A program made the translations under genes and the position numbers. From Panaeolus papilionaceus (Eukaryota; Basidiomycota; Agaricomycetes; Agaricales), in assembly GCA_015501605.1 (NCBI GenBank), contig JADNRZ010000005.1, positions 682,001 to 746,000 of the forward strand: 64,000 nucleotides of DNA. Direction: 5' to 3'. This document shows, piece after piece, positions 25,033 to 36,434 of the stretch (its first letter is position 1; every line of letters begins with the position of its first letter). The notes beneath the pieces are model-generated. The model searched no databases and was not told the origin of the DNA. It saw nothing but the letters and a program-made list of their open reading frames with translations.

Positions 25033-26536
25033 ATTGCCAAAGCCACAAAGTAGAGGCTATGTGGGTCAGGAAGGATGTTACCCTGATACTTATATGGGTT
25101 TGGAGCTAAATGCTAGGAGTGCAGAACCAGAACCTTGTGGCACATGCGTCAAATTGGGTGCTGTCAGAACCACGAAGATGACGAAAGAATTTCTTGGGAT
25201 GGTGCCTTCTCGCGGATGAGCTAGATCTGGTTTCGAAAGCGTCCTCGCCCATCGGGTAGACATAAAAAAGCCATACCATGCCCACAGGTTTCCCGGGCAA
25301 TATGGACAAACTATGGAAATGCCTTGAATTGCATAGACTGAGGCAATATAAAAAGCCATATGAGCCAATTTTGCAATCAGTTGAATCTTTGATCATAGTC
25401 CAATTACAAGGTTGAAAACAGAAAGTGACCGGAGTATGATTTAAATATAGACGCGATGCAACAGGCGGAGAAATCTCAGGCATTCTCAAGAAGAAGTGTG
25501 GAGGATAAGCAGAATCCCCTTTGGAGCTTTTCGCGCGCCCTATCTTCTCGTATGCATGTGGTTGAGCGGACTAAAATAAACTGGCCACTGAGCAAACCTT
25601 GAGCAAATCCGCAGCGTCCACACTCGACCATATTAGAACTAGTCGAGATCCCATACCAGTACATGATGATATATGAAACTTGTCATGCGGAGGCGCCGGG
25701 GCTTTCTGCGATCCAAATTACACGCAGAAGGATTTGGGCTCGGGAAAGGCTCCCCGGTGCCAGTGAGAGGGTGGTGTTTTGAATATTGGATCGTGCAGAT
25801 TTAAACGATGTGTGTGCTAGATCTCCTGCAGCTTTAAACGCACCAAAGCCAAGGTTTCTAGATATAGCATGACGAAATAAATCTTCCAAGTTTGTTGGTG
25901 CAAATCAAATTTAAGGCCATAGGGTAGAAGATGCAATGAGACGAGGAAGGTCCATTCATACAAGAGTTCTGGGTTTGTGGGAGAGTCTTTGTCAGCGGCT
26001 GTTGAGGCACTGGTGTCAAGCTTTGTTCAGGGCTGTTCAGGGTCCAACGTCTCATCTTACCGTTCACCGCAATAGGCTTAACAGTGACACTCAAGTGCTG
26101 CTCAGCGTTCAAAGTTGTTTGTTTGTTTTATCTAGCAGTTGAGTACGGGGATAAGCTACCCAGTAATAGGTGCGTTATGTATCCGAATCTGAATTTTGGC
26201 GAGCTCATCATTCCAAATGATAGTTTAGAGATTTAAAAATATTGTTCATGATCATCAATATGCCTCAGGAACGCACTAGCTTGACTGGGACGATATTAAA
26301 TTGCATCTGTGCGTCTTGAGAAAATTATCACTGACAGACGAAAAGGATATATAAAGTCTCGACATTATCATGGGTCCAGCGCCCAACCTTGCAGCCCCAT
26401 GGTTTTGTCGCGCATTGGGGGGACAGAAATTTTGACGCAAGATAACTCTCCGCCAATGCGTGGGGTAGCGAAGTTTTCGAATCTAAAAGTTGAAGTAATG
26501 TTTCATATGTTGACTTAGGTTAATGATTGATTTCCA
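25033..26536. other. Intergenic
   Basis: This is the promoter side of the peptide transporter and the 5' side of the next membrane-protein locus. Short minus-strand frames at 25090-25489 and 25683-26112 have no recognisable content. Confidence 0.35.
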
Positions 26537-27509
26537 ATGCCATCTGTCATGGGAGCCGTTGAACGCCATCCCGAATACCACCAGTACTTAAGCCCCGTTA
26601 CGGTTCTACAGGCTCTAATTTATTTGGCGTTCCCAACCCCATGCCCCTGGCTCATGGCTACCTCAGAGCGAGGCTGCCCCTGCCTCAAGGTAGAGGAACT
26701 CGACAAATCTTGCACATGTATTTGACCACTTGCTGATCCGACGTTCCTTAATAGATTGCTGTGATGGGTGTATGTGTACAATCTACCGCACGACCATATA
26801 CTTTGGCGGATCAAATACCGATAGCCCAGACCAAATTCAAACGACGATAGAGCCCACCATCGACAGCGCAAACAACACGCCGCCACCCCAGCCCAATGTA
26901 CCCACAAGCCCTGTGCACCCTTCCAGTCCAGTCCAGAATGGATCTCCGGCGCACACACCTAGTGCGACTTTTACAACGCTAACTTCGCCCACTTCTATAC
27001 CCACCCGAACCTCAACAGAAATTTCATCCAGCATGTACCAGCTAGTAACAAGCACGGCATTCACAAACAGCATTCCTCCCTTCAGTCTCGCCGCAGATAT
27101 TTCACCAACGACCAGCGCCTCAGTCGTAGTCCCAAGTAGAAACAGTTCCTCGGGACCTATTTTTGATGCGTCCTCGAACCCGGATCGAAAATCCCTGAAT
27201 CTCGGAGCTATCTTGGGTGGTATTCTTGGTGGCTTGTTTTTGATTGCGTTGCTAGTTGCCTTGGCAGCATATCACAAGCATCGACGCAATCCGTCGGGAA
27301 AGTTTTCAACCCTCGATTACTTTACGTTGCCATTTATGCGAAGAAGGAACGATGACATTGCGCCTTTTGTTTTTGAACCAGCAACACAAGATTCAAAGGG
27401 CTTATTGGCAGGTCACACAACTGAATCTGTAGAGTCTAGCAGTAAAGCCAGCCTTGCTCAAAGCAGGCCCCATTCTGTCGTTGACGTTCCACCATCATAT
27501 GTACCTTAG
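26537..27509 (+). pseudogene. CFEM-like membrane protein with frameshifted ectodomain, PPxY tail intact
   Basis: The 3' part is a good single-pass protein: a Thr/Ser/Pro-rich stalk, helix LGAILGGILGGLFLIALLVA, then HKHRR, a tail of about 75 residues and terminal VVDVPPSYVP. Upstream, a frame starting at 26537 has a hydrophobic lead (VLQALIYLAFPTPC) and CFEM-like cysteines (RGCPC, KSCTC), but meets a TGA just after 26717. The CFEM pattern continues one base out of frame with FDHLLIRRSLIDCCDGC, which then stays open to the tail. A single-base indel, or a very small unusual intron, separates the two halves. An in-frame ATG at 26772 could start a shortened, stalk-only product of 245 residues. I treat the locus as frameshifted rather than dead. 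Confidence 0.6.
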
Positions 27510-28019
27510 ATTTCCGTACGTTTTAATGTAAATCAGCGTGCCCACATTGACGTCTGCACGTCACCCACAAAAGCTATGATGACAACTCAGTCAAGAAGGC
27601 TTTCTTTTGCACACCGCCCAGACGCTTGTAGACTTCGTGATCTAAGCCATCTAACTGTAGTCCAAGCGAACGTGTTCGTCGCTATGTTCGAGGGTGAATC
27701 CAGTGCACCCTTCGTTTGTGTACTGCCCCATATGAGGCGAAGTCGCATTTAAATTCAATTGAATGACCATACAGTTGCATGTGGGTAAGTCGCTCCCATG
27801 CTTGTTGCGAAAACTCCGTACTCCATCCTGACTTAGGGCTATTTTCACCCGCAACGGAATGGTTCTGCCTTGCTGATCGGGCTGTCAACGATGTATTTCA
27901 CAAATAAATGATTATCAAAATGTACAAAAGTCAACATCGATGTGAATGAGTTGAGTTTTGTTTTCTTCCCCTTTTTCATTTACATATCCACCGTAGACAC
28001 TCGTTTAACGCCCCATGTA
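27510..28019. other. Intergenic
   Basis: This is the short gap between two tandem membrane-protein genes. No coding or repeat signal is seen beyond the probable promoter of the gene at 28020. Confidence 0.4.
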
Positions 28020-29352
28020 ATGCCATCCGGAGCCGTAGCAAGAAGGATGCGTTTAGCGCTGATATGGGCTACCTTCGTTAGCTCATCGATGGGTTCGACT
28101 CTACACACAAGACAGACACCAGTTCCACGTTAGTCACATTTCCTCACAAGCCCCGTAGAGTCCAGACTAGCGCTAACAGAAATCACGTTCAGCTTGTCTG
28201 GCAAATTGCATGGTCAATTCGTCCCTCGCAGTCTCGGGAACCTGTGGTCCAGGACAAGATATGGATACTTGTAAATGCTCTACCAACAGAAGCCAGTACA
28301 TCCCGCTTGTCGCCAACTGTTTTCGAGCACAATGCCCGCCTAACACTCTAACCTTTGCTTATGGTATTCAGGAGGATATGTGCAATAAGGCCGTGTGTCT
28401 CTCTCTCTCTAAAAATGGTTTATTATGGCGCTCACATGAGATTTGTGGCTGTATTTAGGGAGTGCCCGTCAACCTTCGCGCTCAGGGTGGTCAACCAGCC
28501 GCACCACCGGCATCGGCACCTGCGACCCCCGCATCAAATAAGCATAATTCACTGGACGCCGTTGTCAGTGCTCCTATGGTAAATATACCTCAGACACCAA
28601 TCCCCGCCACTGCGAGGCCACCGCTCGGCAGTCCATCCCTATCCAGTCTCTCTACCACGCCGAGTGACAGCGCTCATTCGAGCCCCCAAGTTTCAGGTAG
28701 CATCCAGTCCTCTTCTTCCGACATATTAGCCGCATCTTTTACCATGCCTACAAAATCAGCTCTTTCCTTGTTTTACACCAGCCCCACAACAATATACCCA
28801 TCCAGCAGCACAGCCCAGGCGCCTGCCATCACCATCACTTCCTCAGGAGACCCGCGAGTCCTAAAAGGGAAATTACCAAGCATTGTGGGCGCCATCGTTG
28901 GTGGTATCATTGGCGTCCTGGGAGTGATACTATATCTACTTCTAATATTGATACTATGCCGCCAAAATTGTCAACATAAGAGGCGTAATCGGGTGTTGGT
29001 GTCACCATTCCTTCCAACGCCAACACAAGATATTGATCCTAATGATACGGAACAAGCGCTTGATACACCGGAGCTGGAACCTCAGGACGCATCGATCTCA
29101 GGTGCAACATCCAATGACCCGTCGGAGAAGGAGAAGGCAGAAGAAGTAAACAGTCAGTGCGGCTCCGCAGTGAAAGACTCAGGGATACAATTGTCTTCCG
29201 ACTTCACCAGTCACGCTGGCGACCAAGACGATGCTGTTGACTTTAGGGCTACGCGGTTCAGACACCGTCGTGACGTAGAACATGAGTTGGGATTGCGCAA
29301 CTCCGTTGAAATGAAAGATGCGGATCTGCCGCCATGTTATACAGAGAGTTAA
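28020..29352 (+). CDS. CFEM-domain single-pass membrane protein with PPxY tail
   Basis: Exons are 28020-28128, 28193-28392 and 28459-29352, giving 400 residues. Exon 1 encodes a credible signal peptide (MRLALIWATFVSSSMGSTLH, preceded by nine residues). Exon 2 is an eight-cysteine CFEM module: PCLANC, GTC, DTCKC, ANCFRAQC and EDMC. Exon 3 begins GVPVNLRAQGG and gives a Pro/Ser/Thr-rich stalk, the helix IVGAIVGGIIGVLGVILYLLL, then QHKRRNR and an acidic tail. The tail contains KDSGIQL, echoing the KDSGMRL and EDSGIRL of the galactose-binding-like paralogues, and ends DADLPPCYTES. The gene shares intron positions, including a 66-base second intron, with the gene at 31832. It is the best-preserved member of this CFEM subgroup. 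Confidence 0.85.
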
Positions 29353-30086
29353 TTGGTAGCTTTTGTCTATCGATATCCATTCACGCGTGTTGGTTTCAGA
29401 TGCTGCTTACGTAGAAATGCCACCAATTGTAGCAACTTGTTGCGCTAACTTGCTGTGTTTTAACACCCAGATGCTATGTCGAATCATTGTGGTTATAATA
29501 TTTTGGTTATATTGGTAATATCTGCATATTTTTACGCCTTGATGTAGCTGCTACAATATAATTGCCGCATCTTCTTTCTCATCTAATGCCTGTTATTCTT
29601 CCCCAGACAATTGTGAGTGAATGGCAGAACAGGCCCAAGGGGTTTCGTGCAACCTGTGGCATGTCCACAACCTTATTCTCCACTGAATGGTGTGCTGCAA
29701 ACACGTCTTTTATCGCTTCTTTTGTAGTAAGATATATGTGTGTACTATATTTTTTTTGGCTGCAACTGTAATTGCTATGTGACCTTGACATGGACCCACA
29801 AATGATGGCAATCAAGACAAAAGGTGGCTACTAGCACGGGCATTCGTAAAACCCCAAAATTGGGACCAACCTGAAGACTACCTCCTTTGATTTGAATTGG
29901 ACTAAAACTGCTCCCAGACTTCAAAATGCGGTTCAGGATGGTCAGATTGCCTCTTCTGGCTGCGGATCTACACAACTCGCACCTTTCAGTTCGAACTGCG
30001 ATATGGGTTTATTTCTGAGACAAAGTCGAGGACCCAAACCACGTAAAATCATTTTTTGAGGTGATTACTGTTGGTTCTGAAGTGGA
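29353..30086. other. Intergenic
   Basis: No gene is seen. Short frames on both strands lack any recognisable content. Confidence 0.35.
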
Positions 30087-31099
30087 TTGTGCCGCCTAGC
30101 TTGTTTTGATGTAGGTACCATGATTGCGGTGATGATGACTTCAGAGACGCATGTCAAGCAAGCCCTGGTACTGGCAGAAGCGCACATATCGCTTTCTCTG
30201 TATATGCTGCAGAGAATCGATGTACCCCTGATGAGATACCAGGTGTGTTCAAAGGAAGGGGGATATAAGTGGAGATGCTGTAAGTACGATTCCATTCAAA
30301 GTTATTATAGACACGCATCACAGGTTCTTAACGTCGTGGGTGTAAATCAAATATCGATACTTTAGCGCATATCCATTAACCTGAGCACCGTATCACCTGT
30401 TACGACGTCCCTAGACTTACCCCCAAGGCCAACATCCATTTCACTGCTGACATTCATCCGAAGCTCCATATCCTCCAATAACACCGGTACCAATAGTCCA
30501 TCAAAGCCACTTCTTCAGCTTCGATACCTTCCACCAGTCCAAGTAGCCTTGCCTCTACCACAACCAACTCTTTCTTCAGCTCGAATACAACCATTCATTC
30601 ACCTGCTACTCTCGCATCTAAGATCCTAACCAAACTCCCCAGGAAACACGGCCCTTCGTAGACACACAAGCAGATACAAAAGAAAGACCATCCACGAACC
30701 ATAACATCGTCATCATGGGTGTATCCTGGCGCTTCTTAGTGCTATGGTGGAAGCGGCAGAGCCGCCTCAAGGAGGTAACCGCAATGGTTGAGGACAAAAT
30801 GGGACGATAATTGCAGTCTGTCATCCCGCTGAAAAGCTGAAAAGTGGTCTCAGCCACCGACGCGGTCACATGATCTAATCTAACCTTTGCCGGGTACTTG
30901 CGCAGGTCCCAGGAGACCTTGGTCCTCAATGCAGAATCGAAACAACTCGCATTTTCCTGCAGGATCTAGAAACTCTGCAAACCATCCGCTTACTGGCCTT
31001 CACATACCTCTAACTCCCAGTTTCGCATGAGAACCCAGTTTGGATGGACTTGAATATACAAAAGAAGACCGCCCTCCATCGTACCGCACTGGGCGCTAG
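30087..31099 (+). pseudogene. Decayed relic of a CFEM/PPxY membrane-protein gene
   Basis: No frame spans the region, but ordered fragments match the neighbouring family. Around 30208-30250, in one frame, residues AAENRCTPDEIPG align with the AAANDPEICVPADV segment of the 31832 gene, supported by DNA similarity on both sides. Around 30410-30615 is a Ser/Thr/Pro-rich stalk-like stretch (SSISSNNTGTNSPSK-like). At 31064-31099 the last codons read EDRPPSYRTGR then TAG, matching GDRPPSYSER of the 31832 protein. Stops and frameshifts interrupt the stalk and the helix. This is a duplicate that has decayed past function. Confidence 0.6.
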
Positions 31100-31831
31100 T
31101 CGCCCAGAGTTGCATGATTGTCCGTAATCAGAATCAACAGATTATACGGTGCTTTATTTATAAAGGGCATCATGAATATTAATCAAAGTCACCTTTTGGT
31201 TATATTCAGAGATCAGATAAGCCGAAATTAAGCGTCGAACCTACCTCAACGCGTCGACCGCCATTGTGCCTCAATGCATACGCATTCTCCGAGCAATTAG
31301 GAGGATGTTGTAAAGGGGAAATGTTGGAAAAACGATACGAATGGCTGTTTCGAACATAGGTGTACTTATCAATGTTAACGCCCATTTGCGATTCAATTGT
31401 TCGGTTCCGAAATCAATGGGGCATAATAATAATCTCATCACCAGCTAAAACGCTTGGCATGTCACTGTCAGACACAGTGCCGACGAATCCATCACCAGCA
31501 TCTTTCAGCTTTCGGACTTGACCATGACAACTGTTTTATCTGTCTGTTGCTCTGGAGCACATAAATACTTCACGTCGGGGAGATCGTCACAGCGGTGGGT
31601 GGTCCATATGTATGTTTCATCCGTCATTATTTATACAATATGGGCTCCGGCGGATATCAACCATCAAGTCTTTGTTTTGTCTGACCTCTGCGTTGGGAGC
31701 TCTGATTGTCTTTTTAGATGTGGAAATAGCCTCAGGCCACCCTTATGCCGGTGAGGGCTGGATGAGCCGCAGGAAATAAGCACTCAAAAGCACTCACAAT
31801 ATCAAGCTGAACTGTCGCTGGGGTTCCCCCT
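31100..31831. other. Intergenic
   Basis: This lies between the relic and the intact CFEM-like gene. The open frame at 31518-31754 is unlike known proteins. Nothing else is seen. Confidence 0.35.
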
Positions 31832-33146
31832 ATGAATTGCAACAAATTTCCGTGTTTCCTATCATTTGCGACCTCCTCCCTTCATATCATGAGGACTTCA
31901 AATTTGCCCATCGAATGGATCGTGAAAAAAAAGCGAAATGATTTCGCTCTGAATCATGCCAGTCGGCGAGTACTGCTCAAAGTCAGGCAAAGTAATGAAC
32001 CCAGTGCGTTATCGATGCTTTTGCCTTCTTTTTCAAAACACTCAACATGTATATATACTCCCAGGTTGCTTGGATTCGTGTCGTATGGTTGGAAATGCAG
32101 TTCTATTTCGAGATAACAGTTGCTTGGTGAACTCTGACATTGAAACCTGCAAATGCACAATATCGAGGAGCCAGTATCTGGCATACTTTGTGGCTGCAGC
32201 AAACGACCCAGAAATATGTGTCCCCGCTGATGTAGCAGCTGCTTTCCAAGCGCAGGAGCAGGATTGCAGAGAGGCTGTATGTATATTGACTACCATATTT
32301 TCCCCTGTAAACACAGACTTATACTGTAGGTCATCCATTCAGGGAGTTACAATTGACCTCCGCTCAGTAGCACCAGCAACGCTTCCAGGCGGGTCCAGTA
32401 GTACCGCTCCTTCTCCCACTGCTATTTCTACACTTGCTCCTCGGACTAGCAATTCAACTTCAGCAGGACCCACCACTTCTCAGGTTAGGACTGACCCGGC
32501 TTCGTCAAGTCTTCCGAGCTCAGATGCCTCTGTTCCAACATCTGGAGTGACAAATTCCAGATCGACATCCAACCCAACCAGTATCATCGTATCACTTCCA
32601 TCCTCTAATTCAACAATACCTTCCGATCCTTTGAACACTGCAATCTCACCACTCGTAACATTCCTTGGCTCAGGAGATGAAAAGCAGAGATCTGCAAGTG
32701 ATATTGGTGCCATTATCGGTGGTACGATGGGCTTATTAGCCCTCCTTGCATCTCTAATTTTTCTTGCCGGTTATATTCGCAGACGACGCTGGCGTTTGGA
32801 GCGGAATATGCAGGGATCTCCGTTCTTTGTGCCTCGGCTACCAGATTGGGACTCTAAAAAGTCTAAATCATCAGAAGCAGAAGTTTCGATTGACACATTT
32901 GTGCAGAAAGGCGCTGCAAATGGGTACGAATACCCAACCAAGCCTCCATCCCAGAAATTGCGTGTTTTGCAAAATGCCCTTCACGGCGCTGGAAGCCGGA
33001 CATCGACAGCTGCCTGCAACGATAATCAGAACCTTATTCTACCGGGCGTTGTTGGCCCTCAGAGTTTGAGGGAAGGAGACCGCCCACCATCGTATTCAGA
33101 ACGAGTCCGATCTCGAATAGCATCTACGTCGTATGTAGTAATTTGA
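31832..33146 (+). CDS. CFEM-like single-pass membrane protein with RPPSY tail
   Basis: The likely exons are 31832-31991, 32065-32276 and 32343-33146, giving 391 residues. The phases and the 66-base second intron match the gene at 28020. Reading straight through from 31956 is the alternative, but it would keep intron 1 as coding. The first exon is a weak secretion signal (CFLSFATSSLH). The cysteine module reads SCLDSC, NSC, ETCKC, PEIC and QDC, so one of the usual eight cysteines is missing where the 28020 protein has ANC. Exon 3 opens GVTIDLRS, followed by a Ser/Thr-rich stalk, helix IGAIIGGTMGLLALLASLIFL and GYIRRRRWR. The tail ends with GDRPPSYSERVRS plus ten residues, so the PPxY is about 20 residues from the end. 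Confidence 0.78.
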
Positions 33147-33261
33147 GCTACCAACCTTGTATAATGGAATTTCATCACGAATGTATTCTAACATGGATCA
33201 TTTATTTAAACCGTTATAAACGCAAAACCCTGAATAATAACTGGTGTCAAGCAGTGTCTGA

Positions 33262-35587
33262 CTACAATAATGATAGCCCAGAAACGAAGGCTGAAATGCT
33301 AAATGAAAGGAAGATGGTGGATCGCGACAAAATTAGGGTAGAAACAGCTGCAGAGGCCGGCGCAGAAGGCGCTGGTGTGGGGACCACGCCTACAGGAGGG
33401 CCTGAATAAGGAACTCTTTCTGCAGTTCCAAGATCGACTATGAATCGATCATCGGGGATGCTTTGTCCGAAGGACGCCGGTTGGAAGGTAAGAGAAGATT
33501 TCTTGCCTGGGGCCTCGACATGGAAATCAAATGTTGGAGCCCCGCCCGTGAGGACGTCAAATGTGGCGGAATAGAGGTTGTATCCTGGAGCACCCGTCGA
33601 ACTTGTGTTTCGCACGAAATCGAAGGTCTCATTGGTTATCGAGCCTGGCTGCCTCCCGCTGTACGCATAATCGAAAATATCCAAGTGGACCCGAGTGGGT
33701 TCGAGGCTATCGCGAATCTGGAAGTAATGAATGAGCATAAGATTGCAGCATGTCGGCACATTCAGGACATCCAAAACTTACCCCGACAACAATAATGTAC
33801 GAGTCCAATCTCTGGTTATTGTCGGCCGCACTGTCGAGAAGGTTCGAAAGTTGTGTCACATGAATGATATCGTCTTGAAGGACGGGATATTTTTCTCCAC
33901 CATTATCAATAGTGACAGGCTTGGTGCCACCTTCCTGCTCTATCTCCCACCAGAAGCGGGAAATTGAGCGAGAGGGTTCAATAGGAGCCTTAAAAGAGTA
34001 GATTCTAAACTCCTTGTCGGATCGAACCATCAAAGGCGATCCACGCAAATGGAAGAGATTACCTGCGCCTTTGATTCGGTTTGAGAATCCAAATTGGCAG
34101 TTCGCATTGTCTCCATATCTATCGCACCAGTGAAGAGAAACATGAGATTTGTTCACAACAGGGTCTGACTTTGATCGCGCAAGCTGATTAGTGATTACAG
34201 GTTTATCATCAGTCAAGTTGTGACAATGCTTGACTAAAGAAAACACATACGCGGAGCGACGTGGCGAACGAGACCGAATTGTTGCCAATGTGAAGACCAG
34301 TAAAAAAATGGGGCTTTTCAGGTATTACATCGACGGGATCGGTCAATTCAACTCCGGCAGGCACGGTATCAATCATTCGTTCGAAAAGAACACCGCATTG
34401 CTTCTGGAAGGTAGCAGGATCTGCCAGACTGTTGGTGGATTCAAAGAGTCAATGCCGAATGACAAAAGAGCTCTGGAGGTAGACTTGCGCTTTCATCGTG
34501 ACATTTCCATCGCTGTTGAAAATTCGGAGGTCAGATCGCGTTGTATCATTTTTTCCGATGACTAATGGGTTCTGCGTGCTGCTGTCGAGATACTGAGAAA
34601 CACTGAAAGGACGCAATCAGAACATGCCTCTACTAGTATTCGAGGTGAATTTGACGTACACCCTGGTATCGAATGAGGTTGTATTGTCAAAGTGGACGGA
34701 AATAGAATCGAAATCGCTGCTGTTGATTCGGAGATCTACAATGTGAGGAAAATCCTTGCTCTCAACGCCACCTAAAGTATGACCACAGGCTACGAGCTCG
34801 ATCATCTCTGTTGAATTGAACCCTTGAAGCCGGAATTTTTCGACGTGTGTTTGCAAATCCTGATGTGGTTCTGGAACACCGGGGCTTCCGGCCTGCTTCG
34901 CGTCGACGCGTCCACCACGAAGGGGTATTAGAGGACCTCCACAGTTGGCGACAGCACCGGCTGCCCCAAAAGCAATAACATCTGCCACTGTCAACGATAG
35001 GTGGTCATTAACTTTAAATTGCTCAAGTGACTAAACATTGAGTTTTTGGACACATACTAGAAACATACTTGTTGGAGTGGAGGCTGTACTCGTTTTGGGT
35101 TCTTGTCAAACCGTCTCCAATGTTCTGTAACTTGCTTGAGATATGAACACATTTCATGGGCTGAAAACTACCTCAGCTCTGTCAAGTTCAAAGTGGATTG
35201 AGCCATCAACGCCTCCAGTCTGGTCTGTAATATTGAAGGTAGCGGAATCATGGTATGCCTGCAAATGCAAAAGACGCGCTTAGCCATGTGTACCATGATT
35301 TCAACACTAGAATAATAGGTGTAAAACTATAAAGAGAAACTCACCATCCGCAGCCAGGTAGCAGCAGTTGTGGTACTCTGAAGACTACCCCTAGGTATAG
35401 TATTACAGTCACCCAAGATACCAAACATGTCAAATCCAATGGCATTGGTACCCTCATAGATGAACCTCTCCAACGTGTCATATTTTGGGTCGCCTGGCCA
35501 TTGATATCCCGAGACAGATGTTGGCACTGAGCTCAAGGACAAAAGCAGCAGAACTAACGGATCATGAGGAAGCAAACGAGATTTCAT
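33262..35587 (-). CDS. GPI-anchored haem peroxidase, copy 1 (minus strand)
   Basis: This is a secreted haem peroxidase of the plant/fungal superfamily with a signal peptide (LVLLLLSLSSVPTSVSG). The start at 35587 sits just before that peptide. Distal Arg and His are in TWLRMAYHDSATFN, and the proximal His is in ELVACGHTLGGVES. Eight exons follow the same plan as the plus-strand copies. The second half, after YLDSSTQNPLV, is an accessory domain seen in this basidiomycete group (FWWEIEQEGG, RDSLEPTRVHLDIFDYAY). The C-terminus has a Pro/Ser spacer and a hydrophobic end (IFLSFSISAFVSGLSLL), typical of GPI attachment. Intron 34439-34498 has a GC donor (GCAAGT). Its 3' end lies only about 115 bases from the convergent gene ending at 33146. 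The substrate is unknown. It has no ligninolytic hallmark that I can confirm. Confidence 0.88.
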
Positions 35588-36434
35588 CTGAAGGCCTACA
35601 AACACCAAGTTCGCAAATGTTGTGAAATGGTGGATAGAAAATAAAGGAGGTGGTTTTGAACCAGAAGAAAACAAGTATGGATGATGCCCGGACTATCCGA
35701 ATCGCTGTCCGCCCAGGAGGGCGATGATGCAAGAAAAAAGCTTGGACATCAGAATTTCAACACAAACATGCTCGAACATGACTGCGGGATGTCCAATAAC
35801 TGGAATAAATCCGGACAATACCCGCTATCTGCATCGGACTGTTGAGATAATGAGCGACGCACAACCACCACTTGCAGGCAATTGAAAATGGCTATCTATC
35901 TGTGATGTTTGAAGCAGGTCAACAAGTAAATGGGTTGTGGTGACTTTACAAAAGTTAGAAGCGGGCTTCAGGTCGTTCGCAATTTCCCGTTCCGAGTCGG
36001 AGGTTCATGACGAAAGGTTCATCATCATCAGATTTATGGATCAGGGGCGTTGATCAGCTTGAAATAACTGTACTTAGGTCTCCATTGACTAATAATAGCG
36101 CACTTGAGCGTCAATATTGATGCTAAGGGTGCTGGTGGGTTGAACGTGGACAAGCACAAACCAATTTTGGATGACAAGTTGAAACAACCTCGAGGCACAG
36201 TCAACCACTTCTCTGAGATGACATCTAATCTAATCCAAATGAATATATAGGTTTCGAAGCTCTAGATTTAATTGGCAGAGTTTAGTAATCTAGGTTGACG
36301 TATGCAAGTCTTCAAAATGTCGTTGAAATGCCTACTTACTAGCGATTGAAACAGAACCACGTACATACCTACTCGTACAAAATACGGAAGAGAAAAAAAG
36401 TGGCTCACGGCCCGGTATGACATCAAGTCGCCAT
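35588..36434. other. Intergenic
   Basis: This is the upstream region of the minus-strand peroxidase and the 3' flank of the GTPase gene. No coding signal is seen. Confidence 0.4.

Noticed and set aside
3090..31450. Near-identical ATGGG(A/G)CATAATAATAA stretches at about 3100 and 31418
   Set aside because: The match is short and A/T-rich, with no extended similarity around it. It is probably chance.
31956..32342. Reading the 31832 gene as one uninterrupted exon
   Set aside because: It is open, but it would code through two positions where the sister gene at 28020 has introns, and would break the GVTIDLR/GVPVNLR alignment. The spliced model is preferred.
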